Source: Pseudobacillus wudalianchiensis
GTDB lineage: Bacteria; Bacillota; Bacilli; Bacillales; Domibacillaceae
DNA: 64,000 nucleotides
Assembly (NCBI RefSeq): GCF_001685015.1
Contig: NZ_MAYT01000001.1
Span: forward strand, 325,227 to 389,226
Reading direction: 5' to 3'
Part shown: one piece after another, positions 46,344-56,660 of the stretch
How the letters are laid out: the number at the start of each line of letters is the position of its first letter
Numbering within the stretch: position 1 is the first letter of the stretch
Position numbers and translations under genes: made by a program
Notes under the pieces: generated by a model
Database searches by the model: none
Told to the model about the DNA's origin: nothing
The model's input: only the letters and a program-made list of their open reading frames with translations

Positions 46344-47423
46344 ATGGAGAGTAGGTTGAAGTTAAAGTGGCTGTATTTGGCAGCTGCCGCGCTTTTCACA
46401 TTGTTAACCGTGTATGTGATCTATTTATTAAATCCCGTCATTAGTCCGCTATTTCATGGGATTATGATCAGTCTGATGCCATTTTTATTAGGCGGGTTTA
46501 TCGCGTATTTGCTGCATCCGCTAGTAGAGAAAATGGTGGAGCAGGGGGTTTCTAGAACGATGGCGATCTTGCTGATTTATATATTGTTTTTCGGCATAAT
46601 CGGTATTTGTTTATTTAGGGGAGTGCCACTATTTATTCATCAGCTGAGAGAATTATCACAAAGTGCTCCCGAGATTTCAAGAATGTATGAAAAGCAAATC
46701 GTTGCCCTTGAAGCGGAAACATTGACTTGGCCAGATGGTATACAAGAAAAGATTCATAATCGTATTGTTGGTTTTGAGCGATGGCTTTCAGGGCTTGTCG
46801 AAGCTTTTATGAATGTATTGATGAAAATGGTCAATTTTCTCCTGCTGCTGGCCGTTGTGCCTTTTATCTCGTTTTATTTACTAAAAGATATTCATCGGGT
46901 AAAGAAGGCCGCCTGGACCTTTACGCCAAAAAAGTGGCGGACGAGGGCATTGCGTTTTGTTAGGGAATTAGACAGCTCGCTTGGGGGATATATAAGGGGA
47001 CAGCTATTCGTTTGCTTAGTGATCGGGACAGTAGCTGCTTTGTTATTTACGTTTATTGGTCTTAAATACGCCATTTTACTTGGTTTAATCATTGGCATCA
47101 CAAATGTAATCCCTTATTTTGGCCCGATCATTGGAGCGGTGCCCGCTGTTTTTGTTGCGTTGACGATGTCTGGACAAATGGCTCTTTATACAGCGATTAT
47201 CGTACTGATTTTACAATTTATCGAGGGGAATGTTCTATCTCCATGGATTGTGGGAAAAAGCGTACATTTGCATCCTTTATTTATTATCGGAGCCCTCTTG
47301 CTTGGGGGGGAGGCAGGAGGTGTGCTTGGGTTAATTGTCGCTGTACCCGTTCTCATTATCTTCAAGGCCGCTTTTATGGCGGAAAGGCGTGTAAAGGTTC
47401 GTCTTCAAAAAGCCCCGCGTTGA
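46344..47423 (+). CDS. yrrI: AI-2E family transporter (YrrI-like)
   Basis: The 359-residue protein has seven or eight membrane helices with the family pattern: two N-terminal hairpins, an extracytoplasmic coiled segment (about 105-155), then the conserved block GLKYAILLGLIIGITNVIPY and GPIIGAVPAVFVAL. Members export small molecules or act as ion antiporters; the substrate here is unknown. B. subtilis YrrI occupies the same place upstream of alaS. I chose ATG 46344 with AAAGGGTG at 9 nt; the GTG at 46332 overlaps the ribosome site. Confidence 0.9.
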   Translation: MESRLKLKWLYLAAAALFTLLTVYVIYLLNPVISPLFHGIMISLMPFLLGGFIAYLLHPLVEKMVEQGVSRTMAILLIYILFFGIIGICLFRGVPLFIHQLRELSQSAPEISRMYEKQIVALEAETLTWPDGIQEKIHNRIVGFERWLSGLVEAFMNVLMKMVNFLLLLAVVPFISFYLLKDIHRVKKAAWTFTPKKWRTRALRFVRELDSSLGGYIRGQLFVCLVIGTVAALLFTFIGLKYAILLGLIIGITNVIPYFGPIIGAVPAVFVALTMSGQMALYTAIIVLILQFIEGNVLSPWIVGKSVHLHPLFIIGALLLGGEAGGVLGLIVAVPVLIIFKAAFMAERRVKVRLQKAPR

Positions 47424-47449
47424 CAAATTGGTATGAAATTTTTTATAAT
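47420..47449 (+). promoter_or_regulatory. Sigma-A promoter of alaS
   Basis: TTGACA (47420-47425, perfect), 18 nt, TATAAT (47444-47449, perfect). The -35 overlaps the yrrI stop codon. Confidence 0.8.
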
Positions 47450-47483
47450 TCGATATATCATAACAAATGTAAATCAATGATGG

Positions 47484-47706
47484 ATCGAGTATGTTATAGT
47501 CCACCTAAGTGCCAAGCACGTCAGAGAGGGGTTTCCATGGCTGGAAGAAATCCTAGGTGAAGGGTAACGGAAAGCTAGTCCGGAGAGCAGCTAATCCCTG
47601 CCGTTTGCCGCGTTAAGGTATTTGAGAGATGAACTGGCATAGTTGGTTCATAATCAGGGTGGTACCGCGAAAAGCTTCGTCCCTGTCCGGGGAACGGGGC
47701 TTTTTT
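47484..47706 (+). promoter_or_regulatory. T-box riboswitch leader of alaS
   Basis: T-box core AGGGTGGTACCGCG lies at 47656-47669, with AGTATG loop-E motif near 47499 and stem I arms CACCTA / TAGGTG. The specifier is GCT (Ala, 47574-47576), followed by A and then GTCC pairing back to GGAT. The terminator stem (47669-47706) ends in a T run. Uncharged tRNA-Ala would allow alaS transcription. Confidence 0.93.
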
Positions 47707-47758
47707 GTTGTCTTTAAATAGCACACCCATTTCAATTATGAATATAGGAGGAATTAAA

Positions 47759-50392
47759 ATGAAAAATTTGACTGGGGCTCAAATTCGTCAGATGTTTCTG
47801 GAGTTCTTTCAGGAGAAAAATCACCGGGTTGAGCCAAGTGCTCCGCTCGTGCCTCATGATGATCCGACCTTGTTGTGGATCAACAGCGGTGTAGCCACAT
47901 TGAAAAAATATTTTGATGGCCGGGTTATTCCGGAAAATCCGCGAATCGTGAATGCCCAAAAGTCGATCCGCACAAATGACATTGAAAACGTCGGAAAAAC
48001 CGCTCGCCATCATACCTTTTTTGAAATGCTTGGTAACTTTTCAATTGGTGAGTACTTTAAAAAAGAAGCTATTCATTGGGCATGGGAGTTTTTAACCGAT
48101 GAAAAATGGATGGCGCTTGAACCAGAAAAGCTGTCTGTCACCATTCATCCAGAGGACGATGAAGCCTTCGCCATTTGGCATGAGGAAATTGGAGTGCCGG
48201 AAGAGCGGATTATCCGATTAGAGGGGAATTTCTGGGACATTGGTGAAGGACCAAGCGGACCGAATACGGAAATCTTCTATGACCGCGGCGAGTCATACGG
48301 AAATGATGAAAATGATCCGGAGCTTTATCCAGGGGGGGAAAACGAGCGTTATTTAGAAATTTGGAACCTCGTATTTTCTCAATTTAACCATAACCCTGAT
48401 GGCACGTATACACCGCTTCCAAAGAAAAATATTGATACCGGAATGGGACTTGAGCGGATGACATCCGTTATGCAGGAAGTGCCGACAAACTTTGATACGG
48501 ATTTATTTATGCCGATCATTGAAGCAACAGAAGCGATTTCTGGTGAAAAATACCGTAAAGATCAGGAAAAGGACGTAGCTTTTAAAGTAATTGCTGACCA
48601 TATTCGTACAGTTGCTTTTGCGATTGGGGACGGGGCACTTCCATCTAATGAAGGGCGCGGCTATGTACTACGCCGTTTACTGCGGCGCGCTGTTCGTTAT
48701 GCAAAGCAAATTAACATTAACCGCCCATTCATGTTTGAGCTTGTCCCTGTTGTCGGTGAGATCATGCATGATTTTTATCCCGAGGTGAAGAACAAACAAG
48801 AGTTTATTCAGCGCGTCATTAAAAATGAAGAAGAACGTTTCCATGAAACGCTGCATGAAGGATTAGCGATTTTATCAGCGGTCATCCAAGCAGCTAAGAA
48901 CAATGGATCGAATGTCATTGCTGGCGCTGATGTATTCCGGTTATACGACACGTATGGCTTCCCTGTTGAGTTAACGGAAGAATATGCCGAAGAAGAAGGC
49001 ATGAGAGTAGACCATGAAGGTTTTGAAAGAGAAATGGAGAACCAGCGTGAGCGTGCTCGGGCAGCTCGTCAGGATGTAGGCTCTATGCAAGTTCAAGGCG
49101 GAGTGCTAGGTGACATCACAGTGGAGAGTGAATTTACGGGCTACGATGAATTAACGGCTGAGGCAACGGTAGAAGTAATCATTGCTAATGGCAAAATCGT
49201 AGAGAAAGCACAAGCCGGAGAAGCTGTTCAGCTCATCTTAAGCCGGACTCCTTTCTACGCAGAAAGCGGTGGACAAACAGCTGATAAAGGAATCATCGAA
49301 GGGGACGGCGTACGTGCTGCTGTTCAAGATGTCCAAAAAGCGCCAAACGGCCAAAATATTCAACATGCTATCATCGAAAGCGGCACATTGACAACCGGTC
49401 AAAAAGTGACGGCGCGTGTGGATGCTGCTTCCCGTAACAAAATTATTAAAAATCATACGGCGACTCACTTATTACATCAAGCGTTAAAGGATGTATTAGG
49501 AACGCATGTAAACCAAGCGGGGTCACTCGTTGAACCAGATCGTCTTCGTTTTGACTTCTCTCATTTTGGACAAGTAACACCTGAAGAACTAGAGAAAGTA
49601 GAAGAAATCGTTAATGAAAAAATCTGGCATAGCCTCCCAGTTGGCATTGCTCATAAATCCATTGATGAAGCGAAAAAAATGGGAGCAATGGCCTTGTTCG
49701 GAGAGAAGTACGGAGATATTGTCCGTGTTGTTTCTGTCGGCGACTACAGCTTAGAGTTGTGCGGCGGCTGCCACGTGCCAGATACATCGGTGATTGGATT
49801 ATTTAAGATTGTGTCTGAAAGCGGTATTGGTGCCGGAACACGCCGTATTGAAGCAGTTACGGGCGAAGCTGCATACAAATTCTTAAATAGCCAAACAGCT
49901 CTTTTGAAGGAAGCGGCTCATAAATTAAAAGCTAATCCAAAGGACATTTTGGCAAAAGTGGACAGTCTGCAGGCAGAATTAAAAGAATTACAACGCGAAA
50001 ATGAATCACTTTCCCAAAAATTGTCCAATATAGAAGCAGGTAGTCTTCTTGATCGCGTACAAGAAGAGAATGGAGTCAAATTCCTCGCAGCTCGTGTACA
50101 AGCGACAGATATGAATAATTTGCGCTCTATGACAGATGAATTAAAGCAAAAGCTTGATTCTGGCGTTATTGTACTGGCTGCAGCTACAGGAGACAAAGTC
50201 AATATTGTAGCTGCTGTTACAAAGGATTTAGTGGAAAAAGGGTATCACGCTGGCAAGCTTGTCAAAGAGGTTGCTACACGCTGTGGCGGCGGTGGCGGCG
50301 GACGTCCTGATATGGCGCAAGCGGGAGGAAAAGACCCTAAGAAAATAGAAGAAGCACTCAATTTTGTGGCAGAGTGGATTAAATCCGTTTGA
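47759..50392 (+). CDS. alaS: Alanyl-tRNA synthetase
   Basis: The 877-residue enzyme charges tRNA-Ala. The class II catalytic domain is N-terminal ([18 protein letters not shown] pattern near residue 80, motif 3 [14 protein letters not shown] near 227). The editing domain has [11 protein letters not shown] (about 565) and [10 protein letters not shown] (about 663), and the C-terminal C-Ala domain holds [17 protein letters not shown]. Length equals that of B. subtilis (878). I chose ATG 47759 because ATAGGAGGAATTAAA precedes it; an earlier in-frame start lies inside the T-box terminator. Confidence 0.97.
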   Translation: MKNLTGAQIRQMFLEFFQEKNHRVEPSAPLVPHDDPTLLWINSGVATLKKYFDGRVIPENPRIVNAQKSIRTNDIENVGKTARHHTFFEMLGNFSIGEYFKKEAIHWAWEFLTDEKWMALEPEKLSVTIHPEDDEAFAIWHEEIGVPEERIIRLEGNFWDIGEGPSGPNTEIFYDRGESYGNDENDPELYPGGENERYLEIWNLVFSQFNHNPDGTYTPLPKKNIDTGMGLERMTSVMQEVPTNFDTDLFMPIIEATEAISGEKYRKDQEKDVAFKVIADHIRTVAFAIGDGALPSNEGRGYVLRRLLRRAVRYAKQININRPFMFELVPVVGEIMHDFYPEVKNKQEFIQRVIKNEEERFHETLHEGLAILSAVIQAAKNNGSNVIAGADVFRLYDTYGFPVELTEEYAEEEGMRVDHEGFEREMENQRERARAARQDVGSMQVQGGVLGDITVESEFTGYDELTAEATVEVIIANGKIVEKAQAGEAVQLILSRTPFYAESGGQTADKGIIEGDGVRAAVQDVQKAPNGQNIQHAIIESGTLTTGQKVTARVDAASRNKIIKNHTATHLLHQALKDVLGTHVNQAGSLVEPDRLRFDFSHFGQVTPEELEKVEEIVNEKIWHSLPVGIAHKSIDEAKKMGAMALFGEKYGDIVRVVSVGDYSLELCGGCHVPDTSVIGLFKIVSESGIGAGTRRIEAVTGEAAYKFLNSQTALLKEAAHKLKANPKDILAKVDSLQAELKELQRENESLSQKLSNIEAGSLLDRVQEENGVKFLAARVQATDMNNLRSMTDELKQKLDSGVIVLAAATGDKVNIVAAVTKDLVEKGYHAGKLVKEVATRCGGGGGGRPDMAQAGGKDPKKIEEALNFVAEWIKSV

Positions 50393-50416
50393 TTCCTTGA
50401 AAATTTATTGTACAAT
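50389..50416 (+). promoter_or_regulatory. Putative sigma-A promoter of ireB-ruvX-yrzB
   Basis: TTGATT, 16 nt, TACAAT, overlapping the end of alaS. Spacing is one short of optimal. Confidence 0.4.
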
Positions 50417-50474
50417 GGAAATAACTTGTACAAGAGGGAGTTTTCACTTTCAAGCCTAAAGCGAGGTGCTATTA

Positions 50475-50741
50475 ATGAGCTCTTTTGATCAAACGATGAA
50501 ATTTAATTTTCCGGAGGAACCGTTTGAGCAGAACGTAGAAGAGGTACTGTTTAAAGTGTACAAGGCTCTTCAGGAAAAAGGGTATAATCCGATTAACCAA
50601 ATTGTTGGTTATTTGCTTTCCGGCGATCCTGCATATATCCCGCGACATAATGATGCCCGTAATTTGATTCGCAAGCTCGAGCGTGACGAAATTATCGAAG
50701 AACTGGTGAAGACATATTTAAAACAGCAGCGAGAGGAATAA
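50475..50741 (+). CDS. ireB: IreB family regulatory phosphoprotein (YrzL)
   Basis: The 88-residue soluble protein contains the family core [20 protein letters not shown] and [17 protein letters not shown]. In Enterococcus faecalis IreB is phosphorylated near its N-terminus by the IreK/PASTA kinase and affects cephalosporin resistance; the Thr in [10 protein letters not shown] is in the corresponding region. The order alaS-ireB-ruvX-yrzB is widely conserved in Firmicutes. I chose ATG 50475 with GCGAGGTG upstream. Confidence 0.93.
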   Translation: MSSFDQTMKFNFPEEPFEQNVEEVLFKVYKALQEKGYNPINQIVGYLLSGDPAYIPRHNDARNLIRKLERDEIIEELVKTYLKQQREE

Positions 50742-50747
50742 GCCTTT

Positions 50748-51164
50748 ATGAGAGTTATGGGGTTGGATGTCGGTTCAAAAACAATCGGTGTTGCCATCAG
50801 CGATGAATTGGGCTGGACCGCGCAGGGCGTGGAAACGATTCAGATCGATGAAGAAAAGTTTAATTTTGGTTTGAGGCGCATTGAAAGCTTATGCAAAGAA
50901 TACGGAATTGAGAAGTTCGTTGTCGGGCTGCCTAAGAATATGAATAATACAATTGGCCCGCGCGGCGAGGCTTCTAAGGCTTTTGCCAAAAAATTAGAAG
51001 ACCGCTTTTCGCTGCCAGTTGTCCTCTGGGACGAACGGCTAACAACAATGGCAGCGGAAAGAGTATTGCTAGAAGCAGACATGAGCCGAAAAAAACGCAA
51101 GAAAGTAATCGATAAGATGGCTGCTGTGATGATTTTACAAGGCTTCTTAGACAGCCAAAAATAA
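50748..51164 (+). CDS. ruvX: RuvX/YqgF-type Holliday junction resolvase-like nuclease (YrrK)
   Basis: The 138-residue RNase H-fold protein has the acidic residues [16 protein letters not shown] (Asp near 7) and [10 protein letters not shown] (about 97). YqgF/RuvX takes part in 16S rRNA 5'-end processing and may resolve recombination intermediates. The start follows GAGAGGAATAAG, 6 bp after ireB. Confidence 0.95.
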   Translation: MRVMGLDVGSKTIGVAISDELGWTAQGVETIQIDEEKFNFGLRRIESLCKEYGIEKFVVGLPKNMNNTIGPRGEASKAFAKKLEDRFSLPVVLWDERLTTMAAERVLLEADMSRKKRKKVIDKMAAVMILQGFLDSQK

Positions 51165-51177
51165 TGAGGTGAAGAAA

Positions 51178-51465
51178 ATGGATCACGGAGAAAAACAAAT
51201 TACAATTATTGACGAAAACGGTAACGAACAATTATGCGAAGTACTTTTCACTTTCGATTCTGATGAGTTTGAAAAGTCTTACGTGCTTTACTTCCCTGTA
51301 GGAGCAGAAGAAGATGACAACGAAGAAATTGAAATTCACGCTTCTGCCTTCATTCCTGGTGAAGATGGGGAAGACGGCGAGCTTCAGCCAATTGAATCTG
51401 ATGAAGAATGGGAATTAATTGAAGAGATGTTGAATACATTTCTTGATGAGGAAGAAGAAGAATAA
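51178..51465 (+). CDS. yrzB: DUF1292 acidic protein (YrzB)
   Basis: The 95-residue, strongly acidic protein has the DUF1292 pattern ([20 protein letters not shown], then [19 protein letters not shown]). Function unknown; it is a constant neighbour of ruvX. ATG 51178 follows GAGGTGAAG; the GTG at 51169 lies within that site. A terminator follows. Confidence 0.92.
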   Translation: MDHGEKQITIIDENGNEQLCEVLFTFDSDEFEKSYVLYFPVGAEEDDNEEIEIHASAFIPGEDGEDGELQPIESDEEWELIEEMLNTFLDEEEEE

Positions 51466-51477
51466 AAATAAAATCAG

Positions 51478-51511
51478 AAAAAAGACCGGGGCGCTGCTCC
51501 CGGTCTTTTTT
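51478..51511 (+). terminator. Terminator after yrzB
   Basis: AAAAAAGACCGGG / CCCGGTCTTTTTT, 8-nt loop. Confidence 0.93.
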
Positions 51512-51591
51512 CAATTCTATCTTTTCTTATAAGATGTAGTATAATAAAACAAGTGAAGAAAGGCTCGTTATTTGTTGAAAGGAGTAAGTGT

Positions 51592-52710
51592 ATGTCGAAA
51601 AAGTCATATGTCGGGCCGTCTGGAAGAAAGAGGCGGTTAAAAAGAGCTATTTTTTTTGCCGTTATTTCATTCCTGCTGATCATTGGGGGAATAGCAGCAG
51701 GCGGTTATTTTTTCATTCAATCTGCCCTGGAGCCTGTTAATAAATCAGATAACACTCCTGTGCAGGTTAATATCCCAATTGGGTCCAGCTTATCGGTTAT
51801 TGCCGAGAAGCTAGAGAAAAAAGGAATTGTCAAAAATGCGGAAGTGTTTAAATACTATGTGAAATACAAAGGCGAAGATAACTTGCAGGCAGGGGAATAC
51901 TCCTTCACGCCAAGCATGACAATGGATGAGTTGATTAAGAGCTTGAAAACAGGCAAAGTCATTGGGCAAGGTCAAGTGAAAATCACGATTCCAGAAGGCT
52001 ATCAATTGACACAGATTGCGGCAGTGATCGGAAAAGAGACGGGGCGGCCGGCAAGTGAAGTCTTAAAGGTAATGAATGATCGAGTGTTTATTAAGGAAAT
52101 GATGCAAACGTATCCGGAGCTGCTTACAGAGGAAGTGTTCGCTAAGAACATTCGATATCCGCTGGAGGGATATTTATACCCTGCTACTTACCATTACGGG
52201 GATAAAAAGAAACCAGTAAGGGAAATCGTAGAAGATATGCTTGAGAAAACAGATCATGTGCTCGCCCAGTACCGAACGTCCATGGCAGCAAAGCAAATGA
52301 CGACGCACAAGCTGCTTACACTTTCTTCCCTTATAGAAGAAGAGGCCACGGCAAAAGCGGACCGCCATAAAATTTCCAGTGTATTTTATAATCGCCTAGC
52401 AGCCGGTATGCCTCTACAAACAGACCCGACGGTGCTTTATGCGCTTGGTAAGCACAAGAAACGCGTTCTCTATGAAGATTTAAAAGTAAACTCGCCTTAT
52501 AATACCTATAAAGTAAAAGGGTTAACGCCTGGACCAATCGGAAACAGCGGTGTTTCCTCGATGGAGGCAGCTTTAAATCCTGAAAAGACGGATTACCTTT
52601 ATTTCCTCGCTTCTCCAGCCGGGGATGTCTATTATGCCAAAACTTTAGAAGAACACAGCAAACTAAAGGAAAAGTACATCACAAGCCATTACGAGAAACA
52701 AAAGCAATAG
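51592..52710 (+). CDS. mltG: Endolytic peptidoglycan transglycosylase MltG (YceG-like)
   Basis: MltG cuts nascent glycan strands at the membrane and sets their length. The 372-residue protein has a basic N-terminus, one membrane helix (about 20-42), a LysM-like subdomain (VNIPIGSSLSVIAEKLEKKG) and the catalytic Glu in LTLSSLIEEEATAKADR (about 245). The conserved VNSPYNTYKVKGLTPGPIGN segment follows. Length is as in Bacillus YrrL. I chose ATG 51592 with AAAGGAG upstream. It is preceded by a TATAAT box at 51540 without a good -35. Confidence 0.94.
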   Translation: MSKKSYVGPSGRKRRLKRAIFFAVISFLLIIGGIAAGGYFFIQSALEPVNKSDNTPVQVNIPIGSSLSVIAEKLEKKGIVKNAEVFKYYVKYKGEDNLQAGEYSFTPSMTMDELIKSLKTGKVIGQGQVKITIPEGYQLTQIAAVIGKETGRPASEVLKVMNDRVFIKEMMQTYPELLTEEVFAKNIRYPLEGYLYPATYHYGDKKKPVREIVEDMLEKTDHVLAQYRTSMAAKQMTTHKLLTLSSLIEEEATAKADRHKISSVFYNRLAAGMPLQTDPTVLYALGKHKKRVLYEDLKVNSPYNTYKVKGLTPGPIGNSGVSSMEAALNPEKTDYLYFLASPAGDVYYAKTLEEHSKLKEKYITSHYEKQKQ

Positions 52711-52795
52711 ATGGAAGGATCGCTTTTCTCGCGCTATTGTGATAAAATAATTCAAGTATTTTTGACGAAGAAAAATGAATAAGACAGAATAAAGC

Positions 52796-52823
52796 AGAAA
52801 GCTGGCAGGCTTTCTTCTTTTTC
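52796..52823 (+). terminator. Probable terminator after mltG
   Basis: AGAAAGC / GCTTTCT with a 6-nt loop followed by TCTTTTTC. A short stem, but placed correctly. Confidence 0.6.
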
Positions 52824-52946
52824 TTGTTTATGGGCATCTATTGTACCGGAGCCATGAAAGCTGGCCCGATAAAAAGGAAAAAGGCAGTTCTGGGGCTTAT
52901 CGGAGTCTTTTGTTTGTCATCAAGCCTTTTTGAAAAGGAGAGTATT

Positions 52947-53591
52947 ATGGACGATATTATCCATCATTATATAGAGTCATTGATTAAAAGCCGGGAACCG
53001 CTGTTCGCTGAAATGGAAGCTTTTGCCCAGGAACATGGGGTGCCAATTATGGAACCGACTGGGATAGAGGCGATGCTTCAAATCATGCGGATCCAGCAGC
53101 CGAAGCGGATACTGGAAATTGGTACTGCAATCGGATATTCTGCTTTGCGCATGGCTGCAGCCCTTCCAGAGACGACCATTGTGACCATTGAGCGTGATGA
53201 AGAGCGTTATCGGCAGGCGATTGACTATATTCAGGCTTCAAAAGTCGGCGGGCGGGTAGAGGTCTTGTTTGGTGATGCTCTTGAATTAGTAGCTGAAGCC
53301 GGCGGAAAAGGTCCCTATGATGCTATTTTTATCGATGCAGCGAAAGGGCAGTATACGAAGTTTTTTGAAGGGTACTCCGCTTTTTTGGCGCCGGAAGGGA
53401 CCGTGTATACAGACAACGTTTTATTTAAAGGCTATGTTGCTGGTATCCCGGCTGAATCGAAGCGCATCATTAATTTAGTAAAAAAAATTCAATCTTACAA
53501 TGAATGGCTGATGAGCCATCCGGATTTCGACACAGCTATATTTCCAGTCGGGGATGGTTTAGCTGTCAGCCGTAAAAGAGGGGGAAACTAA
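52947..53591 (+). CDS. trmR: tRNA 5-hydroxyuridine methyltransferase TrmR (YrrM)
   Basis: The 214-residue SAM-dependent O-methyltransferase has motif I ILEIGTAIGYSALRM (about 57-71), FIDAAKGQY and a DNVLFKGYV metal/substrate segment. In B. subtilis TrmR methylates ho5U34 of tRNA to mo5U34. The next two genes make the ho5U precursor, so the three form a pathway operon. I chose ATG 52947, after AAAAGGAGAG; the upstream part of the frame lies across the mltG terminator. Confidence 0.93.
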   Translation: MDDIIHHYIESLIKSREPLFAEMEAFAQEHGVPIMEPTGIEAMLQIMRIQQPKRILEIGTAIGYSALRMAAALPETTIVTIERDEERYRQAIDYIQASKVGGRVEVLFGDALELVAEAGGKGPYDAIFIDAAKGQYTKFFEGYSAFLAPEGTVYTDNVLFKGYVAGIPAESKRIINLVKKIQSYNEWLMSHPDFDTAIFPVGDGLAVSRKRGGN

Positions 53592-53592
53592 A

Positions 53593-54522
53593 GTGAAAAA
53601 ACCAGAACTACTCGTTACTCCGCATAGCGTAGATTCCATTGAGCCCCTTATAGCAACGGGAGCGGACGCGTTTGTCTTAGGAGAGCAGCGCTATGGCCTG
53701 CGTCTTGCCGGAGAATTTAACAGAGAAGATATGAAGCACGCGATTGGGAAAGCCCATGCAAAAGGAAAAAAAGTATACGTTGCCGTTAATGCTATTTTTC
53801 ATAATGACATCGCTAACGAGCTGGATGATTATATTGCTTTTGTTAAAGAGGCTGGAGCGGATGCCATTATTTTTGGAGACCCGGCTGTATTAATGGCTGT
53901 TCGTGCTGTAGCTCCTGATATGCCGCTGCACTGGAACACCGAAACAACGGCAACCAATTATTTTACTTGCAACTATTGGGGGCAACGCGGAGCCGTAAGA
54001 GCTGTTCTTGCTCGTGAGTTAAGTATGGATGAAGTCATTGAAGTGAAAGAAAATGCTGAAGTGGCAATTGAAGTACAAGTGCATGGCATGACATGTATGT
54101 TTCAATCCAAACGGCCGCTTTTAGGTCATTATTTTGAATATCAAGGAAAAGTAATGGAAATTGAAAATCGCAAAGAAGCAAAGAATATGCTGCTTTATGA
54201 TAAAGAACGTGATAATAAGTATCCGATTTTTGAAGATCAGAATGGCACCCATATTATGAGTCCAAATGATATCTGTATTATTGATGAACTTGCCGAAATG
54301 ATAGAAGCAGGCATTGATAGTTTTAAAATTGACGGTGTCCTTCATTCACCAGAATATTTGCTTGAAGTAACGAAGCTTTACCGGCAGGCTATTGACCTAT
54401 GTGTAGAAAACCTAGAAGAATACGAAGAAGTAAAAGAGGAGCTGCTGGAGAAAATCGAAGAGCTGCAGCCCGCACACCGTCCATTAGATACAGGCTTCTT
54501 CTTCAAAGAAACAGTTTATTAA
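53593..54522 (+). CDS. trhP1: tRNA 5-hydroxyuridine synthesis protein TrhP1 (peptidase U32 family, YrrN)
   Basis: The 309-residue protein belongs to the U32 'peptidase' family, whose members are RNA hydroxylation factors. With TrhP2 it makes ho5U34 using prephenate. The family pattern ELLVTPHSVDSIEPLIATGA opens the protein and FKIDGVLHSPEYL lies near the end. It lacks the full cysteine set seen in TrhP2 (only VHGMTCMFQ here). GTG 53593 follows GAGGGGGAAAC. It starts two bases after the trmR stop. Confidence 0.92.
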   Translation: MKKPELLVTPHSVDSIEPLIATGADAFVLGEQRYGLRLAGEFNREDMKHAIGKAHAKGKKVYVAVNAIFHNDIANELDDYIAFVKEAGADAIIFGDPAVLMAVRAVAPDMPLHWNTETTATNYFTCNYWGQRGAVRAVLARELSMDEVIEVKENAEVAIEVQVHGMTCMFQSKRPLLGHYFEYQGKVMEIENRKEAKNMLLYDKERDNKYPIFEDQNGTHIMSPNDICIIDELAEMIEAGIDSFKIDGVLHSPEYLLEVTKLYRQAIDLCVENLEEYEEVKEELLEKIEELQPAHRPLDTGFFFKETVY

Positions 54523-54538
54523 AAAGGGAGGAACAATC

Positions 54539-55813
54539 GTGAGTACGGTTATAAATGATACAATTGCAACCGTTATAGACGGCAAGCGAGTCATCGTGAA
54601 AAAGCCTGAATTGCTAGCACCGGCAGGAACACTTGAAAAATTAAAAATTGCTATTCATTATGGAGCCGATGCCGTGTATATCGGCGGCCAAGAATATGGG
54701 CTTCGGTCCAATGCCGGCAATTTTACGCTGGAGGAAATGAAAGAAGGGGTAGAATTTGCCCGGAAATATGGAGCAAAAGTATATGTAACAACTAATATTT
54801 ATGCTCATAATGAAAATATCGACGGCTTGGAAGACTATTTACGTGGACTTCAGGAAGCGGGTGTTACCGGGATTATTGTAGCAGACCCGCTTATCATCGA
54901 AACGTGCCGTCGTGTTGCTCCAAAAGTAGAAGTACACCTCAGTACACAGCAATCCTTATCTAACTGGCGCGCCGTTCAGTATTGGAAAGAGGAAGGATTG
55001 CACCGTGTTGTCCTAGCCCGGGAAACAACAAGTGAAGAAATGCGCGAAATGAAAGAGAAAGTCGATATTGAAATTGAGACATTTATCCATGGAGCGATGT
55101 GTATTGCTTATTCAGGCCGTTGTGTGCTGAGCAACCATATGACTGCCCGTGATTCAAATCGGGGAGGCTGCTGTCAGTCATGCCGATGGGATTATGATCT
55201 TTACTCTTTAGACGAAGGCAACGAACAAGCATTGTTTGCGGAAAACGATTCTCCTTTTGCGATGAGCCCTAAAGATTTAAAACTTGTTGAATCGATTCCG
55301 AAATTAATTGAATTAGGAATTGACAGCTTAAAAATTGAAGGCCGCATGAAGTCTATTCATTATATTGCGACCGTTGTTAGTGTCTATCGCAAAGTGATTG
55401 ACACGTACTGTGCAGATCCGGAGAACTTCCAAATTAAGCAAGAGTGGTTAGAGGAGCTTGAGAAGTGTGCGAACCGCCCAGCAGCTCCAGCTTTCTTTGA
55501 AGGCACGCCTGGAATGGAAGAACAGCTATTTGGCGTTCATGGAAAAAAAGCCTCTCACGACTTCGCTGGTCTTGTTCTTGACTATGATAAAGACACAGGA
55601 ATGGTTACTTTGCAACAGCGTAACTTTTTCCGCCCGGGAGATGAAGTCGAGTTTTTCGGTCCAGAAATTGAGAACTTTACACAGACGGTAGAAGCGATAT
55701 GGGATGAAAAAGGAAATGAGTTGGATGCAGCTCGTCATCCGCTGCAAATTGTCCGTTTTAAAACAGAAAAACCAGTGTATCCAAATAACATGATGCGAAA
55801 GGGGCTTGAATAA
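54539..55813 (+). CDS. trhP2: tRNA 5-hydroxyuridine synthesis protein TrhP2 (peptidase U32 family, YrrO)
   Basis: The 424-residue U32 protein opens with [20 protein letters not shown]. It carries the cysteine-rich signature [16 protein letters not shown], then [11 protein letters not shown], probably an Fe-S cluster site. The C-terminal beta domain (about 335-420) is usual for the long U32 type. It works with TrhP1 in ho5U34 formation. GTG 54539 follows AAGGGAGG. Length as in B. subtilis (422). Confidence 0.93.
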   Translation: MSTVINDTIATVIDGKRVIVKKPELLAPAGTLEKLKIAIHYGADAVYIGGQEYGLRSNAGNFTLEEMKEGVEFARKYGAKVYVTTNIYAHNENIDGLEDYLRGLQEAGVTGIIVADPLIIETCRRVAPKVEVHLSTQQSLSNWRAVQYWKEEGLHRVVLARETTSEEMREMKEKVDIEIETFIHGAMCIAYSGRCVLSNHMTARDSNRGGCCQSCRWDYDLYSLDEGNEQALFAENDSPFAMSPKDLKLVESIPKLIELGIDSLKIEGRMKSIHYIATVVSVYRKVIDTYCADPENFQIKQEWLEELEKCANRPAAPAFFEGTPGMEEQLFGVHGKKASHDFAGLVLDYDKDTGMVTLQQRNFFRPGDEVEFFGPEIENFTQTVEAIWDEKGNELDAARHPLQIVRFKTEKPVYPNNMMRKGLE

Positions 55814-55818
55814 AGTTC

Positions 55819-56454
55819 ATGGACCAAAAGCCAGTTGTTATCGGTGTTGCCGGCGGCTCAGGTTCCGGTAAAACGAGCGTTACGAAGTCAATTGCCGAGC
55901 ATTTTAAAGGACATTCTGTTATGGTCATTGAGCAGGACTATTATTATAAAGACCAAAGCCATTTGCCATTTGAAGAACGGCTGAAAACGAATTATGATCA
56001 TCCGCTTGCTTTTGATAATGACCTGCTCATCCACCATATTGAAAAGCTGCAGCAGTACGAGGCGGTTGAGAAACCGGTGTATGATTATGCTCGTCATACC
56101 CGCTCAGCTGAGACGATTCGCATGGAACCGAAAGACGTCATTATACTTGAAGGTATTCTCGTGTTAGAGGATGAGCGCCTGCGTAATTTAATGGATATCA
56201 AACTGTTCGTAGATACCGATGCAGACTTGCGCATTATCCGCCGCATGATCCGTGACATTAAAGAACGGGGCCGTACGTTTGAATCGGTTGTCGATCAATA
56301 TTTAAATGTGGTCCGGCCGATGCATAATCAATTTATCGAACCGACAAAGCGTTATGCTGACATTATCATTCCAGAAGGCGGCCAAAATCACGTGGCCATC
56401 GATCTGATGGTAACAAAAATTCAAACGGTTCTTGAACAAAAAGCCATTTTATAG
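55819..56454 (+). CDS. udk: Uridine kinase
   Basis: Udk phosphorylates uridine and cytidine in pyrimidine salvage. The 211-residue protein has the P-loop [12 protein letters not shown] (about 9-20), [13 protein letters not shown] and the [18 protein letters not shown]-type lid region. It lies 5 bp after trhP2 and ends the operon. The ribosome site is weak (AAGGGG 17 nt upstream), so translation may rely on coupling to trhP2. Confidence 0.96.
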   Translation: MDQKPVVIGVAGGSGSGKTSVTKSIAEHFKGHSVMVIEQDYYYKDQSHLPFEERLKTNYDHPLAFDNDLLIHHIEKLQQYEAVEKPVYDYARHTRSAETIRMEPKDVIILEGILVLEDERLRNLMDIKLFVDTDADLRIIRRMIRDIKERGRTFESVVDQYLNVVRPMHNQFIEPTKRYADIIIPEGGQNHVAIDLMVTKIQTVLEQKAIL

Positions 56455-56492
56455 TATCTTTTTATGAAACAGACATAATCTTTAAAAAACAA

Positions 56493-56597
56493 AGGCTGTC
56501 TCAATCATTGGAGCGGGCTTGTGGCGCGCTCATATATAGGGGAAAACGCTTTCTCTATATATGAATGCGGCAAAAGTGGCTTCAAATGAGGCAGCCT
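56493..56597. repeat. Long imperfect palindrome between udk and greA
   Basis: Outer arms AGGCTGTCTCA (56493-56503) and TGAGGCAGCCT (56587-56597) pair with one wobble. Inside, TCATATATAG (56530-56539) pairs with CTATATATGA (56555-56564) around an apical loop. The element is 105 bp and has no ORF. It could be the udk terminator region, a structured greA leader or a small palindromic mobile element. Confidence 0.6.
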
Positions 56598-56660
56598 GCT
56601 CATGTTTATTTGTTTTCCTTCACCAAGGAAGGCAGCGAGATGAAAAGGAGTGGAAGGGAC

